DNA of 64,000 nt from Flavivirga aquimarina (GCF_030540835.1 NZ_JAUOEK010000178.1:21841-85840), one strand, 5' to 3'. Counted from the stretch's first letter, positions 9,427-20,141 are shown. Notes: generated by a model not told the origin, from the letters alone. Numbers and translations: made by a program.

Positions 9427-11727
9427 TTAAAAACCTGTAACCGAACTATTAATTGATTGTAAATTTTCTCCTTGTAGTGCATACCATACATTAATCATTC
9501 TCGGATTACTGCTAGGTTTATAACGTATTGAAATAGGATGCCAACCTTTTTTAAGTGCTACTTTTCCATAACGTTTTCTCGGCCCATGATATCCCCCATT
9601 ATTCACAATTTGTTCTCCGCCTATATAAAGAAGGCTTCCGCCATCCGATTTTGTTTCAAATTCATATATAGCATCTTTTTCGGCTTTAAAATAGCCCTCA
9701 TATATCATGGAAAATCTTGTCTGTTCTTTAAATGTTCCTAAAGCTATGGAATCTACTTTAATCCAGTCTTTGGAAACCGGCGATTTAATATCTTCTACTT
9801 TTTTATATTTCCCCTTGGTTATCCACCTTTTTAATCCGTTGTTTTCTGGAACTATATCTAAGGCTACTTTATATATTTTCCGTTCTACCTTATTCGTTTT
9901 AAGATCATTAAACATATCTCCTCTATAGGCACGTGCTTTTATTGTTCCTGTATCTTTTACCAAAAATGGTTTGTTATATTTTAATGAATTTTTAGTAGGT
10001 ATATTTCCATCAAATGTATAATAAATTTCAACGCCATCTAGTGGATATTTTAAATTCAAATTAACAAGCGTGCTATCTACTAAGGCTATTTTTTTCTCTA
10101 AGCCTTCTACTGCTGGGATGTAATAATAAACACCTAATACATCTAAACGATCATATTGTTTTTCTACTCTTTTATTAAAAGCCTCGAAGCTTTTGTTTTC
10201 CTTTTCTGCCCATCCATTCTCTGATACTGCTAACATTCTTGGAAATGCTTGATATTGCAATCGTTTAAAACTAGGAATCCATTCCGACCATAGATTTGCT
10301 TGTAAGCCTAATACTTGCTTGGTTTCTTTTGGGGTAAAACTTTTTGGAACGGGTTCGTAATTATATATTTTCTCTAACGAGTTACCTTCGTTTAAATAGT
10401 CAAAATAATAAGCATCGGTAGTCGTAACAACAATATTATTTCCATTTTCGGCTGCAATCTTAGGTGCTTTTGGCCTCCAACCTCGCCACCACATTATAGT
10501 CGCATCTTTTGTTAAGCCTCCTGTAACAATCTCGTCCCAACCCATTAATTGTTTTCCTTTGGATTGTAAAAATTGCTCTATATCTCTATTAAAATGCGAC
10601 TGCAATTCATGTTCATCTTTTAGTCCATGCTTTTTTATTTCTTTTTGACAATGTGAACATTCTTTCCATGAGGCAATATTAACTTCATCGCCTCCTATAT
10701 GAATATATTTTGAAGGGAAAAGTGCTACAACCTCATCTAAAATATTTTTCATAAACTCATAAGTAGTTTCTTTTCCGAGGCAAGATGGGTAGGTAAAAAC
10801 GGTATCCCAACCAGATTCTTCATTACAGGATAAAAACGGATAGTTATCTATGGCCGATTTAAAATGTCCGGGCATATCAATTTCTGGAATCACTGTTATG
10901 TTTCTTTCTTCTGCATAAGCTATAATCTCTTTTATTTGATCTTGAGTAAAGAAACCTCCATACTTTCGTTCTCCATCAATATTCTTAAAATTGGATTCAT
11001 CAATAGTATAGAGCTTATTTTCTTCTGCTCTATTCATACAAATCGTATCTTGATTGTTAGGAATTCGCCATGCGCCTTTTTCTGTTAACAGCGGATATTT
11101 TTTTATTTCTATACGCCACCCTTGGTCGTCTGTTAAATGCATGTGGTAGGTATTCAATTTGTACAGCGCCATATAGTCTAGAAAATCTTTTACCTCATCT
11201 ATATTAAAAAAATGACGACTAAAATCCATATGCATACCTCTCCAACTAAAACGGGGTTCATCTTCAATTAAAACACATGGTACAAACCATTTTGTACTTG
11301 TTATTTCTTTGCTTTCTATTTCTGGTGGTAATAGCTGACGTATGGTTTGTACTGCATTAAAGAAGCCACTTTCGCCAGATGCTTTGATTTGAACTTGTTT
11401 TGGGGTAATTTCTAATTGATATGCTTCTGATTTTAATCCTTCTATAGTTTCAAAAACAACCCCTTCGTCTGTTTTTATATTTGAAATTTCTAGTTTATAC
11501 CCTGCAGATTTTTCAAATAAGCCTATAAGATAATTTGCTGCTTTTTCCTGACTTTTGTCTTGAACTACAATATTTGTTGCCGATTTAAATTGATAGGAGC
11601 TTTCTTTTAATTCCAAAGTCGCTGGTTTTGGAATAATGGCAATGTCTTCTTGTTTAAATGTGGGGTTTGGATTTGAGCAGGAAACCAAAAACACTGTAAT
11701 TAGTAATAAGGTAATATATTTTTTCAT
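9427..11727 (-). CDS. GH20 beta-N-acetylhexosaminidase with C-terminal PA14 domain, lipoprotein
   Basis: A 766-residue protein with a lipoprotein signal (FLVSC, Cys17). A GH20b-like domain (about 28-150) precedes the barrel (about 158-520), with YHMHLTDDQGWR near 194-205 and catalytic Asp347-Glu348 in HIGGDE. A chitobiase-type C-terminal beta domain follows (about 555-615, YYTFDGNIPT). The last 140 residues look like a PA14 domain (YEGYFKAEKDAIYEFETKSD, then LLYIGGEQIVNNGG), a module found in glycosidases for carbohydrate binding. The different C-terminal module suggests a different substrate context from the other two GH20 proteins. Confidence 0.95.
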   Translation of the reverse strand: MKKYITLLLITVFLVSCSNPNPTFKQEDIAIIPKPATLELKESSYQFKSATNIVVQDKSQEKAANYLIGLFEKSAGYKLEISNIKTDEGVVFETIEGLKSEAYQLEITPKQVQIKASGESGFFNAVQTIRQLLPPEIESKEITSTKWFVPCVLIEDEPRFSWRGMHMDFSRHFFNIDEVKDFLDYMALYKLNTYHMHLTDDQGWRIEIKKYPLLTEKGAWRIPNNQDTICMNRAEENKLYTIDESNFKNIDGERKYGGFFTQDQIKEIIAYAEERNITVIPEIDMPGHFKSAIDNYPFLSCNEESGWDTVFTYPSCLGKETTYEFMKNILDEVVALFPSKYIHIGGDEVNIASWKECSHCQKEIKKHGLKDEHELQSHFNRDIEQFLQSKGKQLMGWDEIVTGGLTKDATIMWWRGWRPKAPKIAAENGNNIVVTTTDAYYFDYLNEGNSLEKIYNYEPVPKSFTPKETKQVLGLQANLWSEWIPSFKRLQYQAFPRMLAVSENGWAEKENKSFEAFNKRVEKQYDRLDVLGVYYYIPAVEGLEKKIALVDSTLVNLNLKYPLDGVEIYYTFDGNIPTKNSLKYNKPFLVKDTGTIKARAYRGDMFNDLKTNKVERKIYKVALDIVPENNGLKRWITKGKYKKVEDIKSPVSKDWIKVDSIALGTFKEQTRFSMIYEGYFKAEKDAIYEFETKSDGGSLLYIGGEQIVNNGGYHGPRKRYGKVALKKGWHPISIRYKPSSNPRMINVWYALQGENLQSINSSVTGF

Positions 11728-11774
11728 ATTTATTTTTATTTTTTCAATATGCTTATTTTTTAAAATTATGGCTG

Positions 11775-13898
11775 TTATCCCCTTTTCTGCAAACTATTAG
11801 TTTTCATATTTTCTTCAACGATTTTATCAAAGTCTTTTACAATTGATTGGGGTAATTTTGATTTTTCAATCCATTCTGCATCTCCATAAACTCCTGCTTT
11901 TGAATAGTCGAAAGGAATGAATTTTATTTTTTCAGAGTTTTTCTTTTTCTTAAATCTAAAGTCAAAATTAGAGGCATCCATAAAATATGGGTCTGCTATT
12001 ATACTGTGTTTGTCATGACCTAATTGTTGCCATTCATCAAAGGTATTTCCATTAAAATCATAGGCATCTTTATTAGTATTCCAATACATATTTTTACTTA
12101 TATGTATATTAATTTTATTCCATGCCCCTTTCATTACCATCCCTTCATTAAATACAATTATATTATTTACAAAATTAAATGACCGGTGTTTTTCTGCTCT
12201 TCCACATTGCAATTGATATGATTTGGCATAGGCAAAAATATTATTCCTTACTATATTGTTTTTACCATAATGCTGTTGAAACCCTCCTGTTTTCGTACTA
12301 TAAACTAAATTATTTTCTAATATAATATCTGATGATCCTTCGTCGGTATATAAGCCCCACCCCCCATAGGAGTATGCATGTATATGGTTAACAAGGTTAT
12401 TACTTATTACGGTGCCTTCTGATTTGCCTAAAGTATAAATCGCTGCCATATCGCTTAACAGCGCCCACCCTATATGATGTATATGATTGTAAGCTATTTT
12501 ATTTCTTTTGGCTAAACTTGGTTTATATCCCCAAACCCATCCTACTGATATTCCTGTGTAATAGAAATTACCAATATCGTTATGAGTAATTATATTATCG
12601 GAACTGTGTCCTACCCAAATCCCTACTGAAGCGGGAAATTCTTGACCGCCTGTTTGTATTATATTGTTATTAATTTTTATGTTTTGTGTATGTTCTACGC
12701 CTTCTAGGGCATTAAAATCTCCCAAGTATATACCGCCTCCTCCAAGGTTATGAAAGTAGCATTGTTCTACTACCGAATTACGACACCCCTTTCCAAACCA
12801 CAAAGCATGTTGTCCTATTTGCGAAATTTCACAGTTAGAAAAAGTGATATCTCTTGACCCTTCAAGCATTATAGCTGATGAATTAAGCTTAACTGCTGCC
12901 TGATTGGGTTCGAAACCTTTTATTGGGATACTATAATGACATTGCTTAAAACTAATGCCTTCAAAACGGATGTGCGCTACGAATAGATTATTAGTGGCAT
13001 CTCCTTTTAGGGTCACTAAGTTTTCTAAAACGGGTGCTATTACTTCTGTATTTTGCGGTGTTTCTCCCTTGAGAGGCTTATAATATAAGGTCCCTTTATC
13101 ATTAAGAAACCATTCGCCAACGGTATCTAAAGCTGCCGCATAGTTTTCAAATACAATACGTCCTCCTTTTTTTATAGGGTTCCAAGGTTTCATGCCTTTA
13201 CCGGAAGTCACTATGGATAAACTATCTTTATCTATTTTATCAATTGGGCGAAGTGTAAAATCCCATTTATGAAAAGCCCGAAATCTCACATGCTTTATGT
13301 CGTCCTCATCAATACCCTGTAAAGGTTTAAAATTTGTTTTATCGAAGCTGAGTTTTTGCTGTGCTTTTTCTGGTATGGACTTTACCCCTTTTTCCCAAAT
13401 ATATTGTTGGACATTATTAACTTTTAAAAACCCTGTATTGGGCGTGCGTGCCAGTATCGCTCTTTTATTATTTACATACAACTGATCGAATCGCCATTTG
13501 TAATACGTGCTTTCTGGTATCTTTGCCTCCCAAACACCATTTTCATTTACTGAAAATCCGGTTATCTTTTTCCCTCCGCTAAAAACCGGTTTCGCTCCTT
13601 TTGCTGCTTTATATATTATTGGAAAACCGGGAGATCCACTATCCTCTGGTGTTAACTCCAAAGGTTCTTTCATGGTATAAGTGCCTTCTGCAATTATAAC
13701 TGTAAACGATTGTTTCGTTGTCTGATCCTTTTTTTTATTGCGTATGGCATTACGCGCACCTGTTAATGATGCCAAAGGTTGCTCTGCTGTTCCTAAATTT
13801 AAATCGTTTCCCGTAGGAGAAACGTATAGTTCTGTTTGAGCATTTAAAGAGGTATTACAAAAAAGTAATACGGTTAGTATATAAATGATTTTTATCAT
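11775..13898 (-). CDS. Secreted right-handed beta-helix protein, possible GH141-like glycosidase
   Basis: A 707-residue protein from the chosen start; the frame stays open to 13979 upstream, but the Met at 13898 gives a normal signal peptide (MIKIIYILTVLLFCNTSLNA-QT) and avoids overlapping the next gene. The mature N-terminus, LYVSPTGNDLNLGTAEQPL followed by ARNAIRNKK, is the usual opening of secreted parallel beta-helix carbohydrate enzymes. Repeated NNIIxxT, NNLVxxx and VRNNIF segments between about 350 and 600 mark the helix turns. GH141 (fucosidase/xylanase family) and several polysaccharide lyase families share this architecture. GH141 is my best guess given the four fucosidases nearby, but no catalytic residue can be assigned. 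Confidence 0.75.
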   Translation of the reverse strand: MIKIIYILTVLLFCNTSLNAQTELYVSPTGNDLNLGTAEQPLASLTGARNAIRNKKKDQTTKQSFTVIIAEGTYTMKEPLELTPEDSGSPGFPIIYKAAKGAKPVFSGGKKITGFSVNENGVWEAKIPESTYYKWRFDQLYVNNKRAILARTPNTGFLKVNNVQQYIWEKGVKSIPEKAQQKLSFDKTNFKPLQGIDEDDIKHVRFRAFHKWDFTLRPIDKIDKDSLSIVTSGKGMKPWNPIKKGGRIVFENYAAALDTVGEWFLNDKGTLYYKPLKGETPQNTEVIAPVLENLVTLKGDATNNLFVAHIRFEGISFKQCHYSIPIKGFEPNQAAVKLNSSAIMLEGSRDITFSNCEISQIGQHALWFGKGCRNSVVEQCYFHNLGGGGIYLGDFNALEGVEHTQNIKINNNIIQTGGQEFPASVGIWVGHSSDNIITHNDIGNFYYTGISVGWVWGYKPSLAKRNKIAYNHIHHIGWALLSDMAAIYTLGKSEGTVISNNLVNHIHAYSYGGWGLYTDEGSSDIILENNLVYSTKTGGFQQHYGKNNIVRNNIFAYAKSYQLQCGRAEKHRSFNFVNNIIVFNEGMVMKGAWNKINIHISKNMYWNTNKDAYDFNGNTFDEWQQLGHDKHSIIADPYFMDASNFDFRFKKKKNSEKIKFIPFDYSKAGVYGDAEWIEKSKLPQSIVKDFDKIVEENMKTNSLQKRG

Positions 13899-13966
13899 TA
13901 CTTTTCTTGTATAGGAATCTTTATTAAGAGAAAAAATTAGTTTAAATCTTATAAAAGCTACGATTA

Positions 13967-16432
13967 TTAGTTTTTCCATTCTATATCACCATTTTCAATA
14001 CTCCAATCAGTTCCAAAATAACCTGCTACATTCACATTTTCTACACCCGATTTGTATATGGAAGATGTAAAAATCATCACATCTGGCACACCTGCACCCG
14101 ATGAAAAATATCTATTAGGTGTTGTCGCATTAAAGCCAACCATTCCAGAACCTGTTATGGCACCTACTGATGCTATTTGGCTATCTTTTCTTGGGTAAAT
14201 AAAATATGCGCCATATGTATCTCCTGTTAATTTCTTTTCACCAACTCTTATTTCATTACGCTTAACTTGTATTGGACTATCTGAAAGCAATAATTTCCAC
14301 ACAGCATTGGTTGATGCGTTACCGTAAATAATAACGGATCTATCTTTGAACTTCTTAAGCGAAAAGTCTTTATCTGAAATAACATCTATTGATCCATTCC
14401 CTTTATAATAAAAGGTTTCGGCATCAAATCGTGCTTTGTTGAAAGACCATTTATTTTCTTCTTTTGTTCCTTTGGTTCCATACACAAAAACCATATTGTT
14501 TTTGAAAGCATCTTTAAAAGTACCATATCGCAACGGATTTTTTTCAAAGGTATTTGATGGCTTTTTTGATAATATCCACGAATCGTTTTCTTTTTCAAAC
14601 CAAACATCTTTTCCTTTGTATGATGATACATCATCGAACGAATCATCATCAATTTTAACTTGAATGGTCTCTGAAGCCATGCAATGTTTTAAATTGATTT
14701 TAAACTTCTTTAAATTTTCTGTTTCTATGGTAATACTTCGTTTTTTTAAAGCTTCATTGTTTTTCTTTTGCTTTTCTGTACGTACATTTTGTTTCACTTT
14801 TACACCACAAAATTCAAATGATTTTTCTTGTTGGTAAAGGGTTACAAATCGACTCTCGTTAGAAACTCCCGGGCTTGCTGTTCTAAATTCAAAAGTCTTC
14901 ACATCACCATTATCTGGAATAGTATGCCACTTAAAATAATCGAATATGGTATTAAAATCTATTCCGAACCAATGCTTTTTGTCTTCATATTCAAGATATG
15001 CAAAATCGGGATGAAACTCGCTTAAATGTTTTTTCATAAACCTAGCTTGGTCTACCGATACTACATCATCTGCGTCTCCATGCTGAATATAAACTCCATG
15101 GTGTAGATAGTTTCTAGACAATTCTAGAGTATAACTCTGGTGGCTTGCTCTAGCAAACATATTCTCTAAAGGCTCTGGGTTTTCTTTTTTTTCTTTGTTA
15201 GCATAAGAGAAAAGCGAATACCAACCTGCTATTGGCGAAATGGCTGCCCATTTGTTTGGGTATGTAACGCCTACGTGCCATGTACCATGTCCTCCCATAG
15301 AATGTCCTTTTAGATAAGTTCTGCTAGGGTCTGTTCCATACATTTTTTCGGCAATGCCTTGTACTTCCATGGCATCCCATCTTCCCCAGTCTTCCCAATT
15401 AAAACCAAACGGTCTTCTATTGGTTGGTGCAATAACGTGTCCCCAATCTTTAGATTTATATTCTGCTGCTTGTCTTCTTGCTTCTACACTTGCTCCATGC
15501 AACGAAAGAAACATGGCTGGTTTTTTATCTGTTTTAATAGCGCCTTCTTTAACTGCAAAATACTGTACGCTACCATCTATTTTAGATGTAAACGTTCTTG
15601 AATACCATTGTTCTGGTGTTTTAACACGATATAAAACAGAGGCTTCATCTAGCAATTTAGACCCTGCATATAGTTTCACGTTAACTCTAACGGTATCTTT
15701 TTTAGTGTAAGCGTCTCGAACCTTATAAGGCACTTTTCGCATCGTTAATGGAATAATAGACGATACATTTGTTTCTGTTTTTACGCCGTTAGATTCGGAA
15801 ACCAGTTTGAGGTTTTTTAATGTTTTTGGTGTTGCATTTAATATTCGGATCGATCCTGTTTTTACATCATCTTCAGTAGTAAGAAAATCAGGAATAGTCA
15901 TATCCCTTTTCATTAAAGCAACTGGTTTTTTCACAGGTAATAACTGCATATTAACTTGTCCTCTACCTCCTTTTATTAAAAAAATATTTCTCCCTTTTTT
16001 CAAATTTACAGGATGAAAGGTTAAATGTTTATTATACACATCACCACTACGAGGAGTACCATTAACGAATACTTCGGAATGTCCGGATATTTCTAAAATT
16101 TTAATACCCGATTCTGGGGCATCATATGTAAGGTATAAATAACCTCTTCTTAACTTTCGGCTTTTAAAAACACCTTTATCATCAGCTTCTAATGGCTCCC
16201 ATTTCTCAACATCTCCTCGCCCGTTAATACCAACGGTATCATTTATAACTGGGGTTTTAAACGTTTTTGTAATAAGTTTATAATAAATAGAATCTGTAAA
16301 AATAATAGACCGATTCCCTTGATGTGTAGATCCAACTACAAGCCCTTTTTTAAAAGTAATGGTCTCTTGAGCATTAAGGTGTATACTCAAAAAAGAGATA
16401 GCTAAAAAAATTCCTAAACTATATTTTTTCAT
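13967..16432 (-). CDS. Secreted serine esterase or prolyl-oligopeptidase-like alpha/beta hydrolase
   Basis: An 821-residue exported protein (signal peptide about 1-21, LNA-QE). The N-terminal 270 residues contain a beta-rich region of the galactose-binding type (VFVNGTPRSGDVYNKH, GRNIFLIKGG). The alpha/beta-hydrolase core follows (about 290-510), with the nucleophile elbow GHSMGG (Ser378), an acidic loop HGDADDVVS (Asp455 or 456) and the candidate His487 in KKHWFG, forming a complete triad. The C-terminal 300 residues form a beta-rich domain of unknown type. In a glycan locus an esterase acting on acetyl or other acyl substituents is more plausible than a peptidase, but the sequence does not decide this. 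Thirteen bp separate it from the GH29 gene. Confidence 0.8.
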   Translation of the reverse strand: MKKYSLGIFLAISFLSIHLNAQETITFKKGLVVGSTHQGNRSIIFTDSIYYKLITKTFKTPVINDTVGINGRGDVEKWEPLEADDKGVFKSRKLRRGYLYLTYDAPESGIKILEISGHSEVFVNGTPRSGDVYNKHLTFHPVNLKKGRNIFLIKGGRGQVNMQLLPVKKPVALMKRDMTIPDFLTTEDDVKTGSIRILNATPKTLKNLKLVSESNGVKTETNVSSIIPLTMRKVPYKVRDAYTKKDTVRVNVKLYAGSKLLDEASVLYRVKTPEQWYSRTFTSKIDGSVQYFAVKEGAIKTDKKPAMFLSLHGASVEARRQAAEYKSKDWGHVIAPTNRRPFGFNWEDWGRWDAMEVQGIAEKMYGTDPSRTYLKGHSMGGHGTWHVGVTYPNKWAAISPIAGWYSLFSYANKEKKENPEPLENMFARASHQSYTLELSRNYLHHGVYIQHGDADDVVSVDQARFMKKHLSEFHPDFAYLEYEDKKHWFGIDFNTIFDYFKWHTIPDNGDVKTFEFRTASPGVSNESRFVTLYQQEKSFEFCGVKVKQNVRTEKQKKNNEALKKRSITIETENLKKFKINLKHCMASETIQVKIDDDSFDDVSSYKGKDVWFEKENDSWILSKKPSNTFEKNPLRYGTFKDAFKNNMVFVYGTKGTKEENKWSFNKARFDAETFYYKGNGSIDVISDKDFSLKKFKDRSVIIYGNASTNAVWKLLLSDSPIQVKRNEIRVGEKKLTGDTYGAYFIYPRKDSQIASVGAITGSGMVGFNATTPNRYFSSGAGVPDVMIFTSSIYKSGVENVNVAGYFGTDWSIENGDIEWKN

Positions 16433-16445
16433 AAGAGACTAAAAA

Positions 16446-17750
16446 CTATTTAATTTTGAGTTTGATTATATCATCTGCTGAATCTTCTAAATTCTTTTTA
16501 GTGTAAAGAAAAGTACCTTCTTTTAACTGCTTGAACTTAATTTTTGTTTTACCATCAAAAGAAGTCGCTGTACTAATCTTTTCTTTTAATTCCGGAATAA
16601 AAATATAGGGTTCAGAGGATGGGTTTAATATATGCACATATAAAGTCTTACCCTTTTTAGTAATGGTTCCCCAATCTTGGGTTTTAATAACATTACCTCT
16701 TGTTCCATATATACTTTCTCCATATTTATCTGTCCATTCTCCAACTTCTTTTAAAGTTTGCACAAATTCTGGTTGTATTTCACCATTTGGCATGGGGCCT
16801 ACATTTAATAATAAGTTACCGTTTTTACCGGCTGCTTTTACCAAGAAATGGATAAGTTGTTTTGTCGATTTATATTTTTTATCATTCAAGCTAAAACCCC
16901 AAGCCTTAGCCATAGTTGCACAAGACTCTAATGGTAATTGACTTACTTGAACTCCTGCACTATAACCGCCTTTATTTTCTCCGGGTAAATCACGTTCGAA
17001 AGTCTGAACATCTTCTCCTGGGATTGGTTGGATATGATGATTATTTGCTATTAGTGTATTTGGGCTTAACTTATGAATTAATGAATAAATTTCATCATAA
17101 TGCCAATTAGCTTGTTTTCTATCCCAGTGGCCATCGAACCATATACAACCTATTTCTCCATAATTTGTAAGAAGTTCGGTAAGTTGGGCTTTCATAAATT
17201 CTATATAGTCATTCCAAGCAGCCTCATCTCCTTTTTTACCATTTTTATAATCGTCACGTGCCCAATCTAAAAGCGAATAATAGAAATTTAATTTAATCCC
17301 TTCTTTTTTACATGCTTCTGCTAATTCTTTTAATGGATCTCTATCAAATCTTGTGGCATCTATAATATCATAATCTGTGGCTTTGGTATCGAACATACTA
17401 AAGCTATCATGATGACGAGATGTTATTGTGATGTATTTCATACCAGCAGATTTTGCAATTTGTACCCACTCCTCGGCATCAAAATCTTCTGGATTAAAAA
17501 ACTTAGTCAACTTTTTATAAGTGTCTAATTTAATTTTTTGTTGATACATAACCCATTCACCATCTCCTAATACACTGTAAACACCCCAATGAATAAACAT
17601 CCCGAATTTCATATCTTGAAATGCTTTACGCGCTTCTAAATTTCCTTCTGTAGGTGTATATTCCGGCATGGGGTAATCATAAATCTTTTGTGCATTAGCT
17701 ATACATACTATTAAACTGAATATGCCAATAATAACTGTCTTTCTCATCAC
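16446..17750 (-). CDS. GH29 alpha-L-fucosidase
   Basis: A 434-residue exported enzyme (signal peptide about 1-20, IANA-QK). Typical GH29 landmarks are MKFGMFIHWGVYS (47-59), ITSRHHDSFSMFD (109-121), FYYSLLDW (156-163) and the nucleophile region CIWFDGHWD with Asp206. A small C-terminal beta domain follows the barrel (about 350-434). It is expected to release alpha-linked fucose by a retaining mechanism. It lies between the esterase and a GH92 lipoprotein, with only 13 and 17 bp spacing. It is one of three GH29 proteins here, which are clearly divergent from one another and so probably act on different fucosyl linkages. Confidence 0.95.
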   Translation of the reverse strand: MMRKTVIIGIFSLIVCIANAQKIYDYPMPEYTPTEGNLEARKAFQDMKFGMFIHWGVYSVLGDGEWVMYQQKIKLDTYKKLTKFFNPEDFDAEEWVQIAKSAGMKYITITSRHHDSFSMFDTKATDYDIIDATRFDRDPLKELAEACKKEGIKLNFYYSLLDWARDDYKNGKKGDEAAWNDYIEFMKAQLTELLTNYGEIGCIWFDGHWDRKQANWHYDEIYSLIHKLSPNTLIANNHHIQPIPGEDVQTFERDLPGENKGGYSAGVQVSQLPLESCATMAKAWGFSLNDKKYKSTKQLIHFLVKAAGKNGNLLLNVGPMPNGEIQPEFVQTLKEVGEWTDKYGESIYGTRGNVIKTQDWGTITKKGKTLYVHILNPSSEPYIFIPELKEKISTATSFDGKTKIKFKQLKEGTFLYTKKNLEDSADDIIKLKIK

Positions 17751-17767
17751 TTTTTAATTATAATTTA

Positions 17768-20107
17768 TTATTCTTTTGATTCATTTATTTTTGGTTCTGG
17801 GCCCATTTCCATTTCTAAAACACCGCCTTTGGTTATTTCTTCATGGGTAATAAAAAATCTATGTAATGGCTTTCCATTTAACTGCATAGATTGTATATAA
17901 ATATTTTCTTTGGAATTATTATTTGCTATAATTTTAAATGTTTTACCCGAATAATAATTTGAATCTAGATTGATTTCAACACTATTAAAAACCGGACTTG
18001 TAATTTCGTACTTATTATCACCGGGACAAATTGGATGAATACCCATAGCTGCTAAAACGTACCATGCAGACATTTGCCCTACATCTTCATTTCCACACAA
18101 TCCATAAGGGTCTGTTCCGTAAGCATCAGCACATATTTTACGTGTCCATTTTTGGGTTAAATGCGGTACTCCTGCTTTATTTAACATAAAAGGGACATGG
18201 TGTACGGGTTCGTTAGGATGGTTGTAGTAATTATTCCAAAGGAAATCTTCTGGCGTGTTTTCAAAAAATGAAATCAACTCTTTTTTAAAAGCTTCTTCGC
18301 CGCCCATTAAAGCTTTTAAACCTTCTATATCGTGTGGTACAAACCAGCCTTGTTGATAGGGGTTACTTTCAATACAACCTTGTCCGTGTACAGTTTTCCC
18401 TTTCCATTCTAACCAATTGCCTGTACTATCTTTTGCTCTAAACCAATTGACTTCTTCGTTCCAAATATTCGCATAGTTTTTACTTTTCTTAAAGTATTCT
18501 TCAGCAGTGTTATGTTTATTTAAAGAAGTTGCTAATGTTGCTAAAGCCCAATCGGAATAGGCATATTCTAATGTTTTAGAAATATGTTTATGAGAATAAC
18601 CTAAGGTTCCATTTCCTGTATTATCTACCGTATTTTTAGAATAGATGAATGCTTTTTCAATATCGTAATTACGAATGCCTTTTTGATACGCATCTGTTAT
18701 TACTGAAACTGCCGGATTTCCTAACATACAACCCGAATACGAATTCAACATTTCCCAACGCGGTAAATAGTTGTTACCGCTATAGTCTGCCATTTGTATT
18801 AACGAATTAATTTCATCGTTAACCAAATCTGGGTTTATAATAGTTTGTAACGGAAATTGCGAACGAAATACATCCCAACCACTAAATATAGATCTATAAG
18901 TAAATCCTTTTGTTTGATGTACTTTTTTGTCTGCGCCTATATAATTACCATTAACATCTGAAAAGGCACGTGGGTCTATTAAAGTGTGATATAATGCTGT
19001 GTAAAAAATGATTTTTTCCTCTTCGGTTCCTCCTGAAACAATCACATCTTTTACGGCTTCATTCCATAGGTTACGAGCTTCGTCTCTGGTTTTGTTAAAA
19101 TCCCAATGGTTAATATCGTGCTCTAAGTTTGCCTTGGCACCTTCTATGCTTACAAAAGAAATACCGCTTTTTACTAAAACCTCCTCGTTAGCTTTGGTGC
19201 TAAAATTGGTATAAAATCCTAAATGCTTTCCTTGGAGTTCATTTTTACCTTCGTGAATTTTGGCATTTTTAACGGCATCTTGATAATTATCTCTCCTTAT
19301 AAAACGCATTTTTCTAGGCACATCAGGAATTTCGGCACTCCAAATACCATAGTCTTTTAAAGGTTTACTAAACTGACAATAAAAATAAACCATATAATCT
19401 GCTTTTCCTGCGCCTGCTCCCCAGCCTCCACCTTCGGGCGGACATTTCATCCAACCAGAAATGGTATTTTCATTCACAACTTTTATGTATTGTTCTGTTG
19501 AAGTGCCTCCAACTCTACGCGATAAATCTATTTGAACTCTAGAACTATCTTGTTCTGGAAATGTAAAACGGATAATTCCTGCTCTTGGTGCCGCAGTTAG
19601 CTCTGCCTTTACTTTATAATCGTCTAAAGTAACGGCATAATACCCAGCTTTGGTTGTCTCTGTATCGTGGGTGAAACGTGAACGATAACCGCTTTCTGGT
19701 TCTTTAGGCACACCTCTGTTGGTTTGTAATTTTCCTGTAGTTGGTGTTACTAAAAAGTTTCCTAAATCGCCAAACCAACCTACCCCACTCATGTGCGTAA
19801 AACTAAACCCTTCAAGTGTTGGATGTTCGTATGAATACCCAGAGCCATTATCGCCTCCAGTAAATGTATCTGGACTTAATTGCACCAAACCAAAGGGTGT
19901 TGCTGCTCCGGGAAATGTTTTCCCAAAACCATGGGCGTCTTTAGATTTTTTACCGTAAGTAATGGCGCCAATAATAGGATCTATATAATCTACAGGCTCT
20001 TTTCCTGATAACGTTGCCTTAGATTTTACATTTGATGAACAAGAAATGAGTACTAAAACACTTAGTGCAAAACAAAATTTATAAATTATTTTTTTGTCAA
20101 CTTTCAT
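17768..20107 (-). CDS. GH92 alpha-mannosidase, lipoprotein
   Basis: A 779-residue GH92 protein with lipobox LISC. The family start YIDPIIGAITYG is followed by FGKTFPGAATPFGLVQLSPDT, and the C-terminal domain has HPNEPVHHVPF (about 630) and GNEDVGQMSAWY (672-683). It differs from the HGNEPSHH group (5450, 51101, 59525) by insertions in the N-terminal domain and by ending with a GGVLEMEMGPEP tail shared with the GH92 at 42568. This suggests at least two GH92 subgroups, and by inference more than one mannose linkage, are served by the locus. It lies between a GH29 and a sulfatase gene. Confidence 0.94.
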   Translation of the reverse strand: MKVDKKIIYKFCFALSVLVLISCSSNVKSKATLSGKEPVDYIDPIIGAITYGKKSKDAHGFGKTFPGAATPFGLVQLSPDTFTGGDNGSGYSYEHPTLEGFSFTHMSGVGWFGDLGNFLVTPTTGKLQTNRGVPKEPESGYRSRFTHDTETTKAGYYAVTLDDYKVKAELTAAPRAGIIRFTFPEQDSSRVQIDLSRRVGGTSTEQYIKVVNENTISGWMKCPPEGGGWGAGAGKADYMVYFYCQFSKPLKDYGIWSAEIPDVPRKMRFIRRDNYQDAVKNAKIHEGKNELQGKHLGFYTNFSTKANEEVLVKSGISFVSIEGAKANLEHDINHWDFNKTRDEARNLWNEAVKDVIVSGGTEEEKIIFYTALYHTLIDPRAFSDVNGNYIGADKKVHQTKGFTYRSIFSGWDVFRSQFPLQTIINPDLVNDEINSLIQMADYSGNNYLPRWEMLNSYSGCMLGNPAVSVITDAYQKGIRNYDIEKAFIYSKNTVDNTGNGTLGYSHKHISKTLEYAYSDWALATLATSLNKHNTAEEYFKKSKNYANIWNEEVNWFRAKDSTGNWLEWKGKTVHGQGCIESNPYQQGWFVPHDIEGLKALMGGEEAFKKELISFFENTPEDFLWNNYYNHPNEPVHHVPFMLNKAGVPHLTQKWTRKICADAYGTDPYGLCGNEDVGQMSAWYVLAAMGIHPICPGDNKYEITSPVFNSVEINLDSNYYSGKTFKIIANNNSKENIYIQSMQLNGKPLHRFFITHEEITKGGVLEMEMGPEPKINESKE

Positions 20108-20141
20108 ACAGTGTTATATTGTATTGTTTTAGTCCTCTAGA

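Noticed and set aside
13899..13979. Upstream extension of the beta-helix protein overlapping the esterase gene by 13 bp
   Set aside because: The extension puts 27 residues before an otherwise ideal signal peptide; the Met at 13898 is preferred.
15354..15710. 118-residue open frame on the plus strand
   Set aside because: It lies entirely within the esterase gene in the opposite direction and has no start context or family resemblance.
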